Below are positions 33,014-43,990 of a stretch of DNA of 64,000 bases, piece after piece; positions within the stretch are counted from its first letter, which is position 1, and each line of letters begins with the position of its first letter. Below the pieces are notes generated by a model. It did no database searches. It had not been told where the DNA came from and saw only the letters and a program-made list of their open reading frames with translations. Source of the stretch: Hofstenia miamia (Eukaryota > Xenacoelomorpha > Acoela > Hofsteniidae); assembly GCA_900660155.1 (NCBI GenBank), contig CABFPE010000077.1:1008947-1072946 (forward strand). The letters are read 5' to 3'. The position numbers were made by a program, and so were the translations under genes.

Positions 33014-33831
33014 TTATAAAACTACAATATTCATTTTAAAAGTGTTCTCTGGGGATGACCATGGGCATAGCCTAATAGGGCTAAGCAATTAACTGCCTGT
33101 TTTTGATCAGGGAAACTGGGTCATGTTTTGGGTTAATACTAAAGTTAAGGTGCAGTTATAATTATTATGTTGATAAATTATCATATTTCTTGCAATTATT
33201 TGAGTTTGGGTAGGGTAGAAAGAATTTATTAACTTTTTTATCTGATATTTTTCTTTAAAACTAGTTGAGCTATTATTCCTACTATCAATATTTTGACACA
33301 TGACAAATGATCATTTAATGAAAAATCAATAGTGAGAACGATTTCCCAACTTCAGTTATATTTTGATTGATACTAGGAGAAATATCAACGTCTGTTCAAT
33401 GATTGGACCGTTATGAAATTGAAGTCCGTCTTATTTTTAATAATAATAGTAAGATGAAGACGTTTTTGGTGACCTTCTTAGTTAAGCAAACATTTTGTCT
33501 CTTCTCATAGCTTGTATGCAGGAATGTATAATATTCTACTTAAACATTGCATCAAAAATATATTATCTAACAGGTATCTGCTGCAAAATGAACTATTCAA
33601 ATTTGTTTCTACACATTGCTAATTTGAAAGAAATTTTTTCAGAGTTAAATATAACTTTCCTAGTCATGGATAACATCTTCATTGGTAAGTTTAATAGATC
33701 AGAATTATTTGTTTGGAGTAATATCTGTCTATTCAGAGTATTGAGTGAGAGTAAGTTTGTCTGTAAGCTGCAAAATGTGCATCTGCAAACCTATCTTGGT
33801 ATGATCAAATTATTGTATATATATTATTTAT
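32914..33831 (+). repeat. Large inverted repeat, left arm (918 bp)
   Basis: Reverse complement of 37263-38180, of equal length and about 98-99% identical. Both arms carry the same 112-116-codon open frame (plus strand 33495-33845 here, minus strand 37599-37261 there) and the same 64-codon frame on the opposite strand. The longer frame is rich in I, L, Y, F and C and matches no family known to me. It may be an accident of composition. The arms might be terminal repeats of a Polinton-like or foldback element. Confidence 0.92.
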
Positions 33832-36800
33832 TGATTTTTCGCTAAAAATAATTTTTTTTTGAAATATTGCAAAAATCGTTTTAATAACCATTCAATGAGC
33901 TCCTTTACCCCTGCTTGCATGCGTTCTTGAATACATAGACATCAACTTCTGACCAAAGATTTTCCAAATTCTCTATACGTTTGCTTTTTGTCTCTTTGAA
34001 CACCTCCAGAATTATTCCTAAATTTCCACTGTGATTTACAAAAAGCGATAATGTTTTGGTAGCATAGACATGTACTAGAGCTACAACACTGTTACATAAC
34101 TTTCGGATATAAATGATTTAAATGTAATAGTACAAATATGGCTCACTGAATTGGCCATGTCGGATATGGAAAATGTACATGGAAATTCAACAAGTTCAAG
34201 ATGTATTAACACAACACTAAAAGTTATCATTTGTAGTTATTGTACATTGTCTGCTTTCATTTAGTACAATTTATATGCAATTGCTCAACAAAGAGATTAT
34301 GTGTTGTACCCCTTATATATCTGCTTTGATCAATATTAGTCCATTTAGAAACATGCTCTGATACAAATAATGCACCATTTTCAAGTTTTTTCTCATTTGA
34401 GAATTTTGTTTTAGATCTTTGAATTATTTTCCTTAAAGCATGGTGTTGCATAATTAAAACATTGTTGCAATAAACATGTCTTAATTGAAACTTACCTGAC
34501 ATAGTCTATTTCTTTATTCAAATAAAGATTCTTGCATAAACATTGAGCAAATGCAATACAGATTTACTTTGATCAAAAAAACCATGTTCTAGTTTCCATA
34601 GAGAATATAATTTCCAAAAAAATTCAAGAAGAAATATTTGACCAATAAATAATGAAATAATATTGTATTTTTATGATAAATGATTTGTTTGTTTACAATT
34701 GTGCAATAGTTCTTTGTTCATGTCTATTCAGAATAGCTATTTTTCAACAGCTTGTTTTTAAATAGTTGTTACATGATGGATGGTGTGGCTTGGCATTAGA
34801 AAACCTATTTCTTTCATATCATGCTAATGAATAGTTCAAAGTTGTGATTATTCCTTTAAATTGAAGTAAAAGCTCAGTCCATCTATCTGTGTTTACATTT
34901 AGCAATGGAATGGGTTCTTCCATTTCATAGTGCTTTTATCATATAGGTATACTTATTGTTGTATTTTCACTGAATATGCATTTAAATTTTGGTTAATATT
35001 TAATACTTGGATTTGCATCGCAATGCTTGGATGAATTTATTCACTGAACACTTATTAAGTTTTCTATTTTCAACCAATAATTGGTGTTATAATGTTTTTA
35101 AATAGTTTAAATTTCAAATACATCTACACATACAAACATTGGTAGGCATTTGATCCTTCCATTTAATGTTTTCACTTTCATCACACTGGTACTAACTTGT
35201 AATACTTATTAAAATTCATATTTTTAAGCAATATTTGATCTAACACTTGACATTTGGATGATATTATTAATTGAACATGCAATAAATTTTCAAGTCTTAT
35301 TGGTTTTTTTCCATGATTAAGTGATTTTATGTGTATTGTTTTTCACTATATTGAGCAATAAATTATTAAATCATAATTTTCACAATATTCTAAATAATTT
35401 GGCGTTTATTTTCTAATAATTTTTTGTTCCCTCACACTTGTATTTTAACTAAATCTTTAACCTAATATAACTACAATTCAATGTTTTAACTAACAAATTT
35501 ATATGCATTGATTTCTGGTATGTAGAGTAATTTGATTAAATAGAATGTTGAAATTTAAATTTTTTTAACTAACAATTGGGTGAAATGAATTTATACACCA
35601 TGTTTTTTCAGGAAATATATTATTATTTTGTACTTGTTTTCTTAAAATCTTGGAGATTCTACCTCTCAAATTCTTTGTGAAATGTTTTGATGAATAATAC
35701 AAAACATGTATAGTGTAGGTTTATGCATTTACAAGTGTATATGTTAAGAACAAACAAGTAATTTGGTGTGGAGAATTCATACTAACAAATGTTAAAACAA
35801 ATGTTATTAGAAAGCCTTGTTTATTTTCACATGGCATTACAGAGTGAATCAAATTATTGAATAATCTCATCACATTTTGCATAATGCTTGGCATGTGGAT
35901 TAAATGCTAGCCAGAATCGATTGATACTTTCCATAGCATAAAATAACAGATCAAATTCATGAGTAATCAACTTGGTGGATCCAAGATATTTAAAAATCAA
36001 TGTGGATTGGACTGGTGATTTGAAATGCATCTACACATAAATAGGTATGTCACTACTTCAGCATATTTTCTTTTCATTGGCTATGTATATTATAATATTT
36101 CATGTTTAAGTAAGTATGTTTTTCAATTGCCACTTTAAAGCAAATTTATACACATTGAGTTCTAATGTGTTAATGACAGGGCTTTCAAAGTTTGATAAAA
36201 TTGAAGTTTGAAATTTGAATACCTTCCAAACTTTGATTTGAAAATTTGAATATTATTAAATTAAAAGTTTGATTTGAAATTTTAAAGTTTCAAAATTTGT
36301 TTTCAAGGCTGAAATTTCTTAGAAAAATGCATATTTATTAGACTAATGTGTAATTACATATACATATAGTAATGAGGTAGGCTAAAAATCCCTCATTGCA
36401 GAATTTACCTATATTTTTGTAGCAATATGGAGTGTGTATAGTAGAACATTATATTACTCTGCATATTAATCTGTAGTAAATACCCCTGTGACTTTTAAGA
36501 ATATTGAAATTCCTTAATTAATTATTCCAGGTAAATCCAGAAAACTGAACTACATACATGATAGTCACATTCAGAAAGCTTGCAAAGTGGTTTATTGTTA
36601 ACTTAATTATCAAGCATGCTAAAGCAAGGAGTCCCAAAGTTAAATGAATGAATTTACAAAACCTTTTATTAATGCCTGTAAGAGGTCTATATTTTCAATA
36701 TTAACAATAATTTCAAGAGTATTACATATTTAAAAATGAATCATAGAATAATATTTGGGAAATTTAATAGTGCTGATTTGTAAATTTTGCAAAAATTGGA

Positions 36801-37262
36801 ATATCAAAGTTTGCTCTTTAGCTTTCAAAGTTTGGTTTGAAATTTGAATATATCATGATACCACATGTAAAGTTGCTCTCTACACAAGTTAACCTGGTCA
36901 AAAAAGAAAATTCATATGCAATGTGTTCTATTTAATACATGTGTAATGTTTAAGTTTGGCAAATATTTTCACATTTTGTATTTTTCATGCTAGTAAAAAT
37001 GAACTTGCTTTTGTTATGAAAATCACACATTTCAATTTTTCATTGATTTATCATGGCCATATTTCATATGCTTGTTATTAAGTTTAGTGAATATTTTCTA
37101 TCTTGTTTTTGAAAATGTAAGCCTATATTTCATATCTCTACAATGTTTAAGTTTTGCAAAATATTTTTCCACTTTGTATTTGGATATTTGCAGAAATTGA
37201 AAATTGGTTTTGTGTCCATCAATTATTTTCCTTAAGCATTGTGTTGCTTGTTTAAAATATCT
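33832..37262. other. 3.4-kb spacer of the large inverted repeat
   Basis: Very AT-rich and without credible coding sequence. It contains a diverged copy of the 29888/31951 repeat (about 35690-35755). It also contains two occurrences of a ttcaaagtttg...tttgaaatttgaat motif (36183-36225 and 36825-36855), the first with an inverted partner (caaactttga, 36227). An 81-codon minus-strand frame at 34502-34257 shows no recognisable domain. Confidence 0.55.
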
Positions 37263-38180
37263 ATAAATAATATATATACAATAATTTGATCATACTAAGA
37301 TAGGTTTGCAGATGCACATTTTGCAGCTTACAGACGAACTTACTCTCACTCAATACTCTGAATAGACAGATATTACTCCAAACAAATAATTCTGATCTAT
37401 TAAACTTACCAATGAAGATGTTATCCATGACTAGGAAAGTTATATTTAACTCTGAAAAAATTTCTTTCAAATTAGCAATGTGTAGAAACAAATTTGAATA
37501 GTTCATTTTGCAGCAGATACCTGTTAGATAATATATTTTTGATGCAATGTTTAAGTAGAATATTATACATTCCTGCATGCAAGCTATGAGAAGAGACAAA
37601 ATGTTTGCTTAACTAAGAAGGTCACCAAAAACGTCTTCGTCTTACTATTATTATTAAAAATAAGACGGACTTCAATTTTATAACGGTCCAATCATTGAAC
37701 AGATGTTGATATTTCTCCTAGTATCAATCAAAATATAACTGAAGTTGGGAAATCGTTCTCACTATTGATTTTTCATTAAATGATCATTTGTCATGTGTCA
37801 AAATATTGATAGTAGGAATAATAGCTCAACTAGTTTTAAAGAAAAATATCAGATAAAAAAGTTAATAAATTCTTTCTACCCTACCCAAACTCAAATAATT
37901 GCAAGAAATATGATAATTTATCAACATAATAATTATAACTGCACCTTAACTTTAGTATTAACCCAAAACATGACCCAGTTTCCATGATCAAAAACAGGCA
38001 GTTAATTGCTTAGCCCTATTTGGCTATGCCCATGGTCATCCCCAGAGAACACTTTTAAAATGAATATTGTAGTTTTATAATTTCAAAATCTTTGATATTA
38101 TCACTAATTTCAACCCTAATCTCACGTTTGTTACATTTTCATTAGAAATTGTCAGGCTTGTCATTGTTTGTAGTGTACAC
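37263..38180 (-). repeat. Large inverted repeat, right arm (918 bp)
   Basis: Mirror of 32914-33831. Identity is near-perfect up to about 38110 and lower in the outermost 70 bp, where gtgtacactacaaacaatg is still shared. Differences elsewhere are isolated single bases. Confidence 0.92.
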
Positions 38181-40539
38181 AAGAAAGGCCCATTGTAGTG
38201 TAGAATTTTAAGTGTGGGCAAAAAAATTCTGCATCATAAATTTTCAATGTTGCATTTGATTTAAAAAATTTGGTCACTATTTTATGTTTTATATTTTCAA
38301 GTTCATTGACAAGCTAGTTGTTGAGTTATTTATACCATGTTAATTATAATCCCTTGGGTTATTGATATTGACAACCCACACATATATTTTGTGACAAATT
38401 TCTACAAATAATGCTAAACTTTAGAATTATCCCTCTAATAGTCTAATTTATAGATGCGTATGCCAACTATAATAAAATAAATTTGGAATATTACAACTGC
38501 TAGACAATACGCACAACCTTCTTTACCCAACGGAGATCCCTATGGATATCTAAAGATACTTTATAAACTTTCCCCTTTTGGTTCTCTCATTTTCGTTTCC
38601 GTTAACTTAAAATACTTAAGACCAAATCACAATCCCATGAGACTGAATAGTTTTGCATGCACTAAGCAGCAAATAATATTTCATGTGCAGATGCAGTTAG
38701 AGATATTCAAGTAAAGGTTTACCACTCTTGCATATAAAATTTATGGCTGAATACCAAATAAATAGTTAAAATTATGTCTTTCAGGAATATTGGATTAATT
38801 AAGTAAGAATGTAAGATAGTTCTTAAGTTAAGATTAATAGAGATATATAAACTATGAAATTTTTTTTGAAAAGAACTACATTTCTTCCATTCCATAAAGT
38901 TATTAATTTTTCGTTTAAACATAATGTTGCTTCTGAATAATATTATGTAATAGGGTTAATAAATGACATTTGATTCCTTCCACATTCCACCCTCCTCAAA
39001 TTTATTTAAAAATAATTAAGTGGACGCCATAACAGGATCTTATTAGTAAGCATTTTGTTTATCAGTTTTGCTTGAGTATTGCACAACCTAAGCAAATTAA
39101 TAATTGTAATGAACGTGAATATCTTTTTGGGGCGGGAGAAAATGGTAATTTTTTCTAACATTATTAATTGATTATATTTAATTGTACTTGATAAAATGTT
39201 GTTTGCAGAGCAGTTTTTCAAATGAAAATGCTATTATAATAAATTTTCCTAATTAGTGAAAGTTTGATAACAAAATAATAGAAATAGAGCAAATTCCATT
39301 CATATTCATTACATTCCTTATGCTTACATGTATTTTTGAATCGTACATTTTAAATTTTATAGAAATTTGTTCGACAGCATTTTCTTTGTTTAATTAGTTA
39401 TAAATGTTAATTTTTTCATTGTTTTTAGCCCAAAGTAGAGTAGTAATATTGATATTAGGCAATTGCATGAAATTGTATTAAATTTTTAAACAAAATATGA
39501 TAATTTTAAGAAACAACGGTATTTTTGTGAAATATTTTTCAAGAATGCATCATGTATTTTAAATTATAGGATTTGATTGTGCACTACAAATGAGAAATTT
39601 TAATTCATTTTATTGATATAGGATTAAGGAAAGTACAAAACATTCATATAAAATTATGAATGTGTGCCTACTCGTAAAATTTTGTTGAATATTTTGATAA
39701 AATTGAAGAAAATCAGATATCCCAAAAATCTTGCTAAAATCAATGAAATTGTAATATTACGAAAAATTGTGCCAGGTTGTGAGAAGTCACAGAACTGTTT
39801 CTTGTAATTTTGAATACAAAAATTTGATGCACCCTATTGGGTACAAAAGAATTTGGTTTTGTAATTTTTTGCACCACTTAAGGAGCTATTCATATTTTAG
39901 AAGGACCTGGTCCCTCTGTATTCGCTCTTACAAATGGGTATATTTTCGTTTATATGTATGCTTAGGAAGTACACAGGACTTATAATCTTGAGAATAACAT
40001 GACTTTTGAAAAAGTCATTATACATTTCTTAAAGCAAAAATAGATTAAGTTAGAAAATCTGTTAATTAATTCAGAGAATGTGTGTTGGCCGTTGACCTAT
40101 CCATTCCTTTGGTTACAACTACAAAATTTTGCATTCCAGAGCTGTGATTATCTCAACATTGAAGGATTTTGTTACGAATTCGTAGCAATTTTTTTTGCAG
40201 GAAATATAGTGCAAATTGAAAATGTCAATCTATCATTAATATTTTCATGATATAGAGCGTTTTCTATATTATTACAATTACTATGATATAATACCATAGT
40301 TTTTCCGGTACCCAAAGAAATAGAATTAAAAAAAATGTAGTTAAACTACTCAAAATTGCAAAAAATTGAACTTTATGAAGTTCTGATTTTGCTTAATAGT
40401 TAATTGCATATAACCTTCACTTTAGTCAATTATTTTTTCTCAACGAATCATGATTTTTAAGAAAAAGTCATTAATATGTTACTAATGATTTCGCATTCAC
40501 ATCAACACCATAAATTGCCGCATACCAGTCCCTTGTAGT
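38181..40539. repeat. Intergenic with a repeat shared with 59640-59960
   Basis: No gene. From about 39560 to 39870 the sequence resembles 59640-59960 inside the hAT element at 59.4 kb. Shared landmarks in order are tgcactacaaa, atgaatgtgtgc, gttgaat, gaaaatca, aaaaattgtgc and acaaaaatttgat.caccctattg. Its own element boundaries were not found. Confidence 0.45.
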
Positions 40540-40547
40540 GACGTGAT

Positions 40548-40829
40548 CAGGCCTGGAAATTGGTCAAATTTTTTGAACCCAACCCAACCCGTCCACCTAA
40601 ATTTGAACTGACTGCACCAAAACAAGCAAAATTTCATGTTTTCAAATATAGTTAGTTAACCAGTAGAGGAAAAATTACTGCTTTGCTATGCATTGGTTGT
40701 GATGCATGCGACAAAACAGTTATCTGTAACACAGCGTTTAATTGTTCAATGTATCGTTAGTAATTAATATCAACTTTATTGATTAACCCAACCTCACCCG
40801 CGGGTCGGGTCTACCCGTTTCCACCGCTG
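40548..40829. mobile_element. Non-autonomous hAT element (282 bp)
   Basis: The element begins caggcctggaaattgg and ends ccgtttccaccgctg, giving related inverted ends (CAG..cTGGAAA / CAG..gTGGAAA). Perfect 8-bp target duplications gacgtgat occur at 40540-40547 and 40830-40837. Subterminal acccaacccg and cgggtcgggt blocks are also inverted copies. There is no coding capacity. Confidence 0.85.
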
Positions 40830-40934
40830 GACGTGATTGATATGCATATGTTCTTCTGTTCTCCCTAGAGGATAGAAATTTACTTACTACTTTGAAAATC
40901 GATTGTTTGTTAATAAGAGAAAGAATTCTGGACG

Positions 40935-41330
40935 TGTGGCTGTTCACACTAGGTGTAGATTCAATAATGAAATACGACGTAATAATTCAAAATTATGATT
41001 AATCTAACAGTTTATAAGCTACTGCTAGAGGTATCTACTATAAATGAAAAATTTATATCTGCTAAAATCAAATTGTTTTTGCCGAAGATGTTAAATAATT
41101 AGATTAGGCTTTGATAGTTAATTGTCGAATGATTTAAGTGTTTTACTATAAATTTTTTATTGCACTATGTTTCTATAGCATTCTGTGTACATGTATAGTA
41201 ATGTAGTAATAAGAAAAAGAATGATACATTACATTAGTCTGTATAGAATCTTAGGGAAATCTCGGATCAACAGAACGCAATGTTTGTCGACCATAGAGAA
41301 CCGACAAAAGATCTGAAACAGACCACATCT
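40935..41330 (+). repeat. Second copy of the 3.6-kb dispersed repeat
   Basis: Same orientation and block order as 3605-4010, diverged by roughly a quarter to a third by eye. Confidence 0.55.
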
Positions 41331-41449
41331 AGCTCTGTTTTCCCTCTCATTTTGTCACAAAGTTATTTTGTTTACATTATTCAAAAATAAATTTGCTTTC
41401 ATCGAGTTAGCTTTGTCATGATGAAGAACCTGGCATAATATTGGGCACA

Positions 41450-41600
41450 CTGTTTGGGTCAAGATTAGAGCTAGGATACATGTTAGGCTTAGGTAAGAAT
41501 TAGGGTTGTCTTGGGTCAGGGTAGAGGTAAGGTTAGTGCATGGGATTAAGGTTAAGGTTATCTCTAGGATTGGGACTATGTTTAGGGTTATAATTATTGT
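41450..41600 (+). repeat. Degenerate TTAGGG-like minisatellite
   Basis: A GT-rich tract made of irregular variants such as ttaggctt, ttagggtt, aaggttagt, aaggttaagg and tttagggtt. It resembles a decayed (TTAGGG)n interstitial telomeric array or GGTTA-type simple repeat. No two adjacent units are perfect. Confidence 0.6.
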
Positions 41601-43301
41601 GTTGAAAAATTAGTATATTTTTGCAGAGATGGAATTGGATTCAACATTTTAAGATCCAATCCTAATTTTTAAAAAAAAATTAGTTTTCAATCCGAAACGG
41701 ATCCGAATTTAAATAATTATGCTAACAATAAATAAACATGGACTTAAAAAATATTCATGTTTTTTTAAATTCCAATAGAAAATTTTAAGAGCTTGAACAC
41801 TATCTTTAGATAAAACATAGACATATACTTACGAAATAGTGCATACAAATCAACATATTTCTAAGCTTTGTAAAAATCTAGTTCCTAAAATTGTCATAAC
41901 CATAATCATAATATATTTATAGATTTTAAATTGTTGAGTTTCTTATAGTATTACCTCCGGTATTAATTTTTTATGTTGAAATTCAAAATTAACCACTTTA
42001 AAATGTCACTATGAATTGAAGTTGTTTCAAACAAGATAAATTTACTTCAGAATTACAGCTAATTCGATGAAAACAAGAATCGTATAAACAATGGCAAATT
42101 AAAGAACATCCCCAAAAATTTATATTGCAAGACATTAAAAAAATTGTTTTAGAGTGTATTAAAATCCATGATAGAAAAATTCAGTTTTCAAACAAAATTT
42201 CAGATCTAAATATAAATTTTGAATTTTACTGAAATTGGATACTAAATTGGATTAAAAGTTTTAAATTATTTAACATCAACATTAAATAAATTAATAACCT
42301 ATTAATAGTATGCCGAAGGTATGGTTCCATAAACATTTTTGTATTAGTGATTACAATAATGACAAACCTTCTGTGTACTAAGTTGATCTTGGCATTGCAA
42401 GTTGCTTAGAGTGCATATTTAAATGAGATTTTTCGATTGAAGAGCATCCCAAATTATATTAGTATTTTTACATTTTGGCAGTGTTTGCAAAAGCTAAGGT
42501 ATTCCACTTGCTTCTCTGTGTTCCATGGGCGCCGGCAGGGAGGGGCAAGGGGGGGCACTTGCCCCCCTGGATTTTCAAAATTATAATTAGTAATTTTATT
42601 GAATTGCTGAAGATTTTGCTGTTTTTCCAACTAAATAGAGAAAAATTGAGCCGACCGGTCAAATTTTAGAATTTTAGCTCATGAAACTTATATATATATG
42701 AAACTTATATATTAAACTGTATGATATTTATTAGTCAATACTTAAATGCCTGACTAAAAGGTAATAAAAGAATTGATGCGAGAAAAACAAATCGAAATAA
42801 TAGCAGGGAAGCCAATTTAGCTATTTTACATCGATACGCGATAGATTTAGAATGTATAAACTCAGGGGCCCAGCTAACCGGGGGTACTGAGGGTGATGCC
42901 CCCCCCAAATATTGTTTCTCTAGGGGCAGCAAATTGAGATTGAATAAGTGATTTCTGTTTTCTTTTTAAATATAATTCTTGAATCTCTGCCATTACATTA
43001 CTGAACATTTAAATTTGCCGCCATTACTTGTAAAATTGACTTTAACAAAATAAGTAGTGCATTAAAATAATAAAAATCACCGCCAAATGTCAGACAATGC
43101 TATGAATTACAACCGAATTCGAATCTAATTTCCACTCACCAGCCTTTCAAAACAAAATGAATCCCATCCCATTAATTGTATGACTACAGATTACCACTGA
43201 TTGGCCAAGACAGTTAACGATCAATAGCATTTATTTACCCGCCAAACACACATCATTATAACACTTTGCTTTGCTGTTAACAGTTGACTCTATTACATTT
43301 A

Positions 43302-43310
43302 TATATAAAA
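43302..43310 (+). promoter_or_regulatory. TATA box of the hAT transposase gene
   Basis: tatataaaa is followed about 30 bp later by the start of the presumed exon 1. The same TATA and downstream sequence are conserved in the fragment at 26.1-26.4 kb (minus strand), which supports a functional promoter in the family. Confidence 0.6.
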
Positions 43311-43334
43311 GTTGGGAGTGGGTATAATTTTAGA

Positions 43335-43562
43335 CTATTTTAGTGGCTGAAGCAGTTAGTAGCAGTAAACCAGACAAGCTCATACTGTGTCATGTGCACA
43401 ACACGCAGCCCTGGTTGAACGTGTTTATGAGCCTGCTATTGCAAAGGGGGCTCATCAATGCTAGACAAAAGCTGTGGAACATGGACATTAGTTTACTAAT
43501 GTTTATGGCCAACGAGAAACATAGTTTCTTAGTCAGCCTTAATAATGGCTGCATACGGTTAG
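43335..43562 (+). other. Probable exon 1 of the hAT transposase transcript
   Basis: It ends at the consensus donor ttag/gtgaga (43563). The acceptor ttttacag/ca lies at 43988/43989, two bases before the transposase ATG. An 81-codon frame runs from 43343 (MAEAVSSSK) through the donor. The sister fragment has indels that break this frame, so the exon is more likely untranslated. The start is estimated from the TATA box. Confidence 0.5.
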
Positions 43563-43840
43563 GTGAGATATGTAGTTATTATATTTAAGACCATGTACCT
43601 AATACATATTCCTCATTGCAATTTGAATTGAGCTAAGATGAGTTGAAATACAAAAATGGCCAAATTATTGCTAATATAGGAATTCATTTATATAACTGCT
43701 ATTGTTTTGAAGCTAACATTATTTATAGAAACTAATATACACATACCAGACTTGTCAAATTTGCTAATGCACCCCCTCATATATTTTTTCTCGCTGGGCC
43801 TCTGTATAAACTATATAATTAATATTGACTTAGTCAAAAC

Positions 43841-43919
43841 ACAGGCCAAATCTCTCATAAGCGATGGATATATAGTCAATTTAACTATATATCCATCGCT
43901 TATGAGGGATTTGGCCTGT
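43841..43919 (+). repeat. 36-bp hairpin inside the hAT intron
   Basis: The arms 43841-43876 and 43884-43919 are inverted copies with 35 of 36 bases paired and a 7-nt loop (caattta). The left arm starts acaggccaaatc, the right ends gatttggcctgt. Weaker pairing (ttagtc/gacta) extends outside. It lies 70 bp before the splice acceptor. It may be a small foldback insertion or a structural part of the element. Confidence 0.85.
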
Positions 43920-43990
43920 TTTCTTTGTTTTATTTATGACTAAATAACTATTAAGTACATTGTTGCTTAAACCCTTTTACTTTTACAGCA

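Noticed and set aside
33495-33845. 116-codon frame repeated in the other arm of the inverted repeat, as a gene
   Set aside because: It is open in both arms only because the arms are nearly identical. Composition is that of AT-rich random sequence and no domain or splice context is visible.
42864-42910. caggggcccagctaaccggggg as the end of another nested hAT element
   Set aside because: No partner end or 8-bp duplication was found; it may simply be part of the G-rich subterminal region of the surrounding hAT.
43343-43588. 81-codon frame in hAT exon 1 as a separate protein
   Set aside because: It runs through a good splice donor, and the related segment at 26.1-26.4 kb has indels that break the frame.
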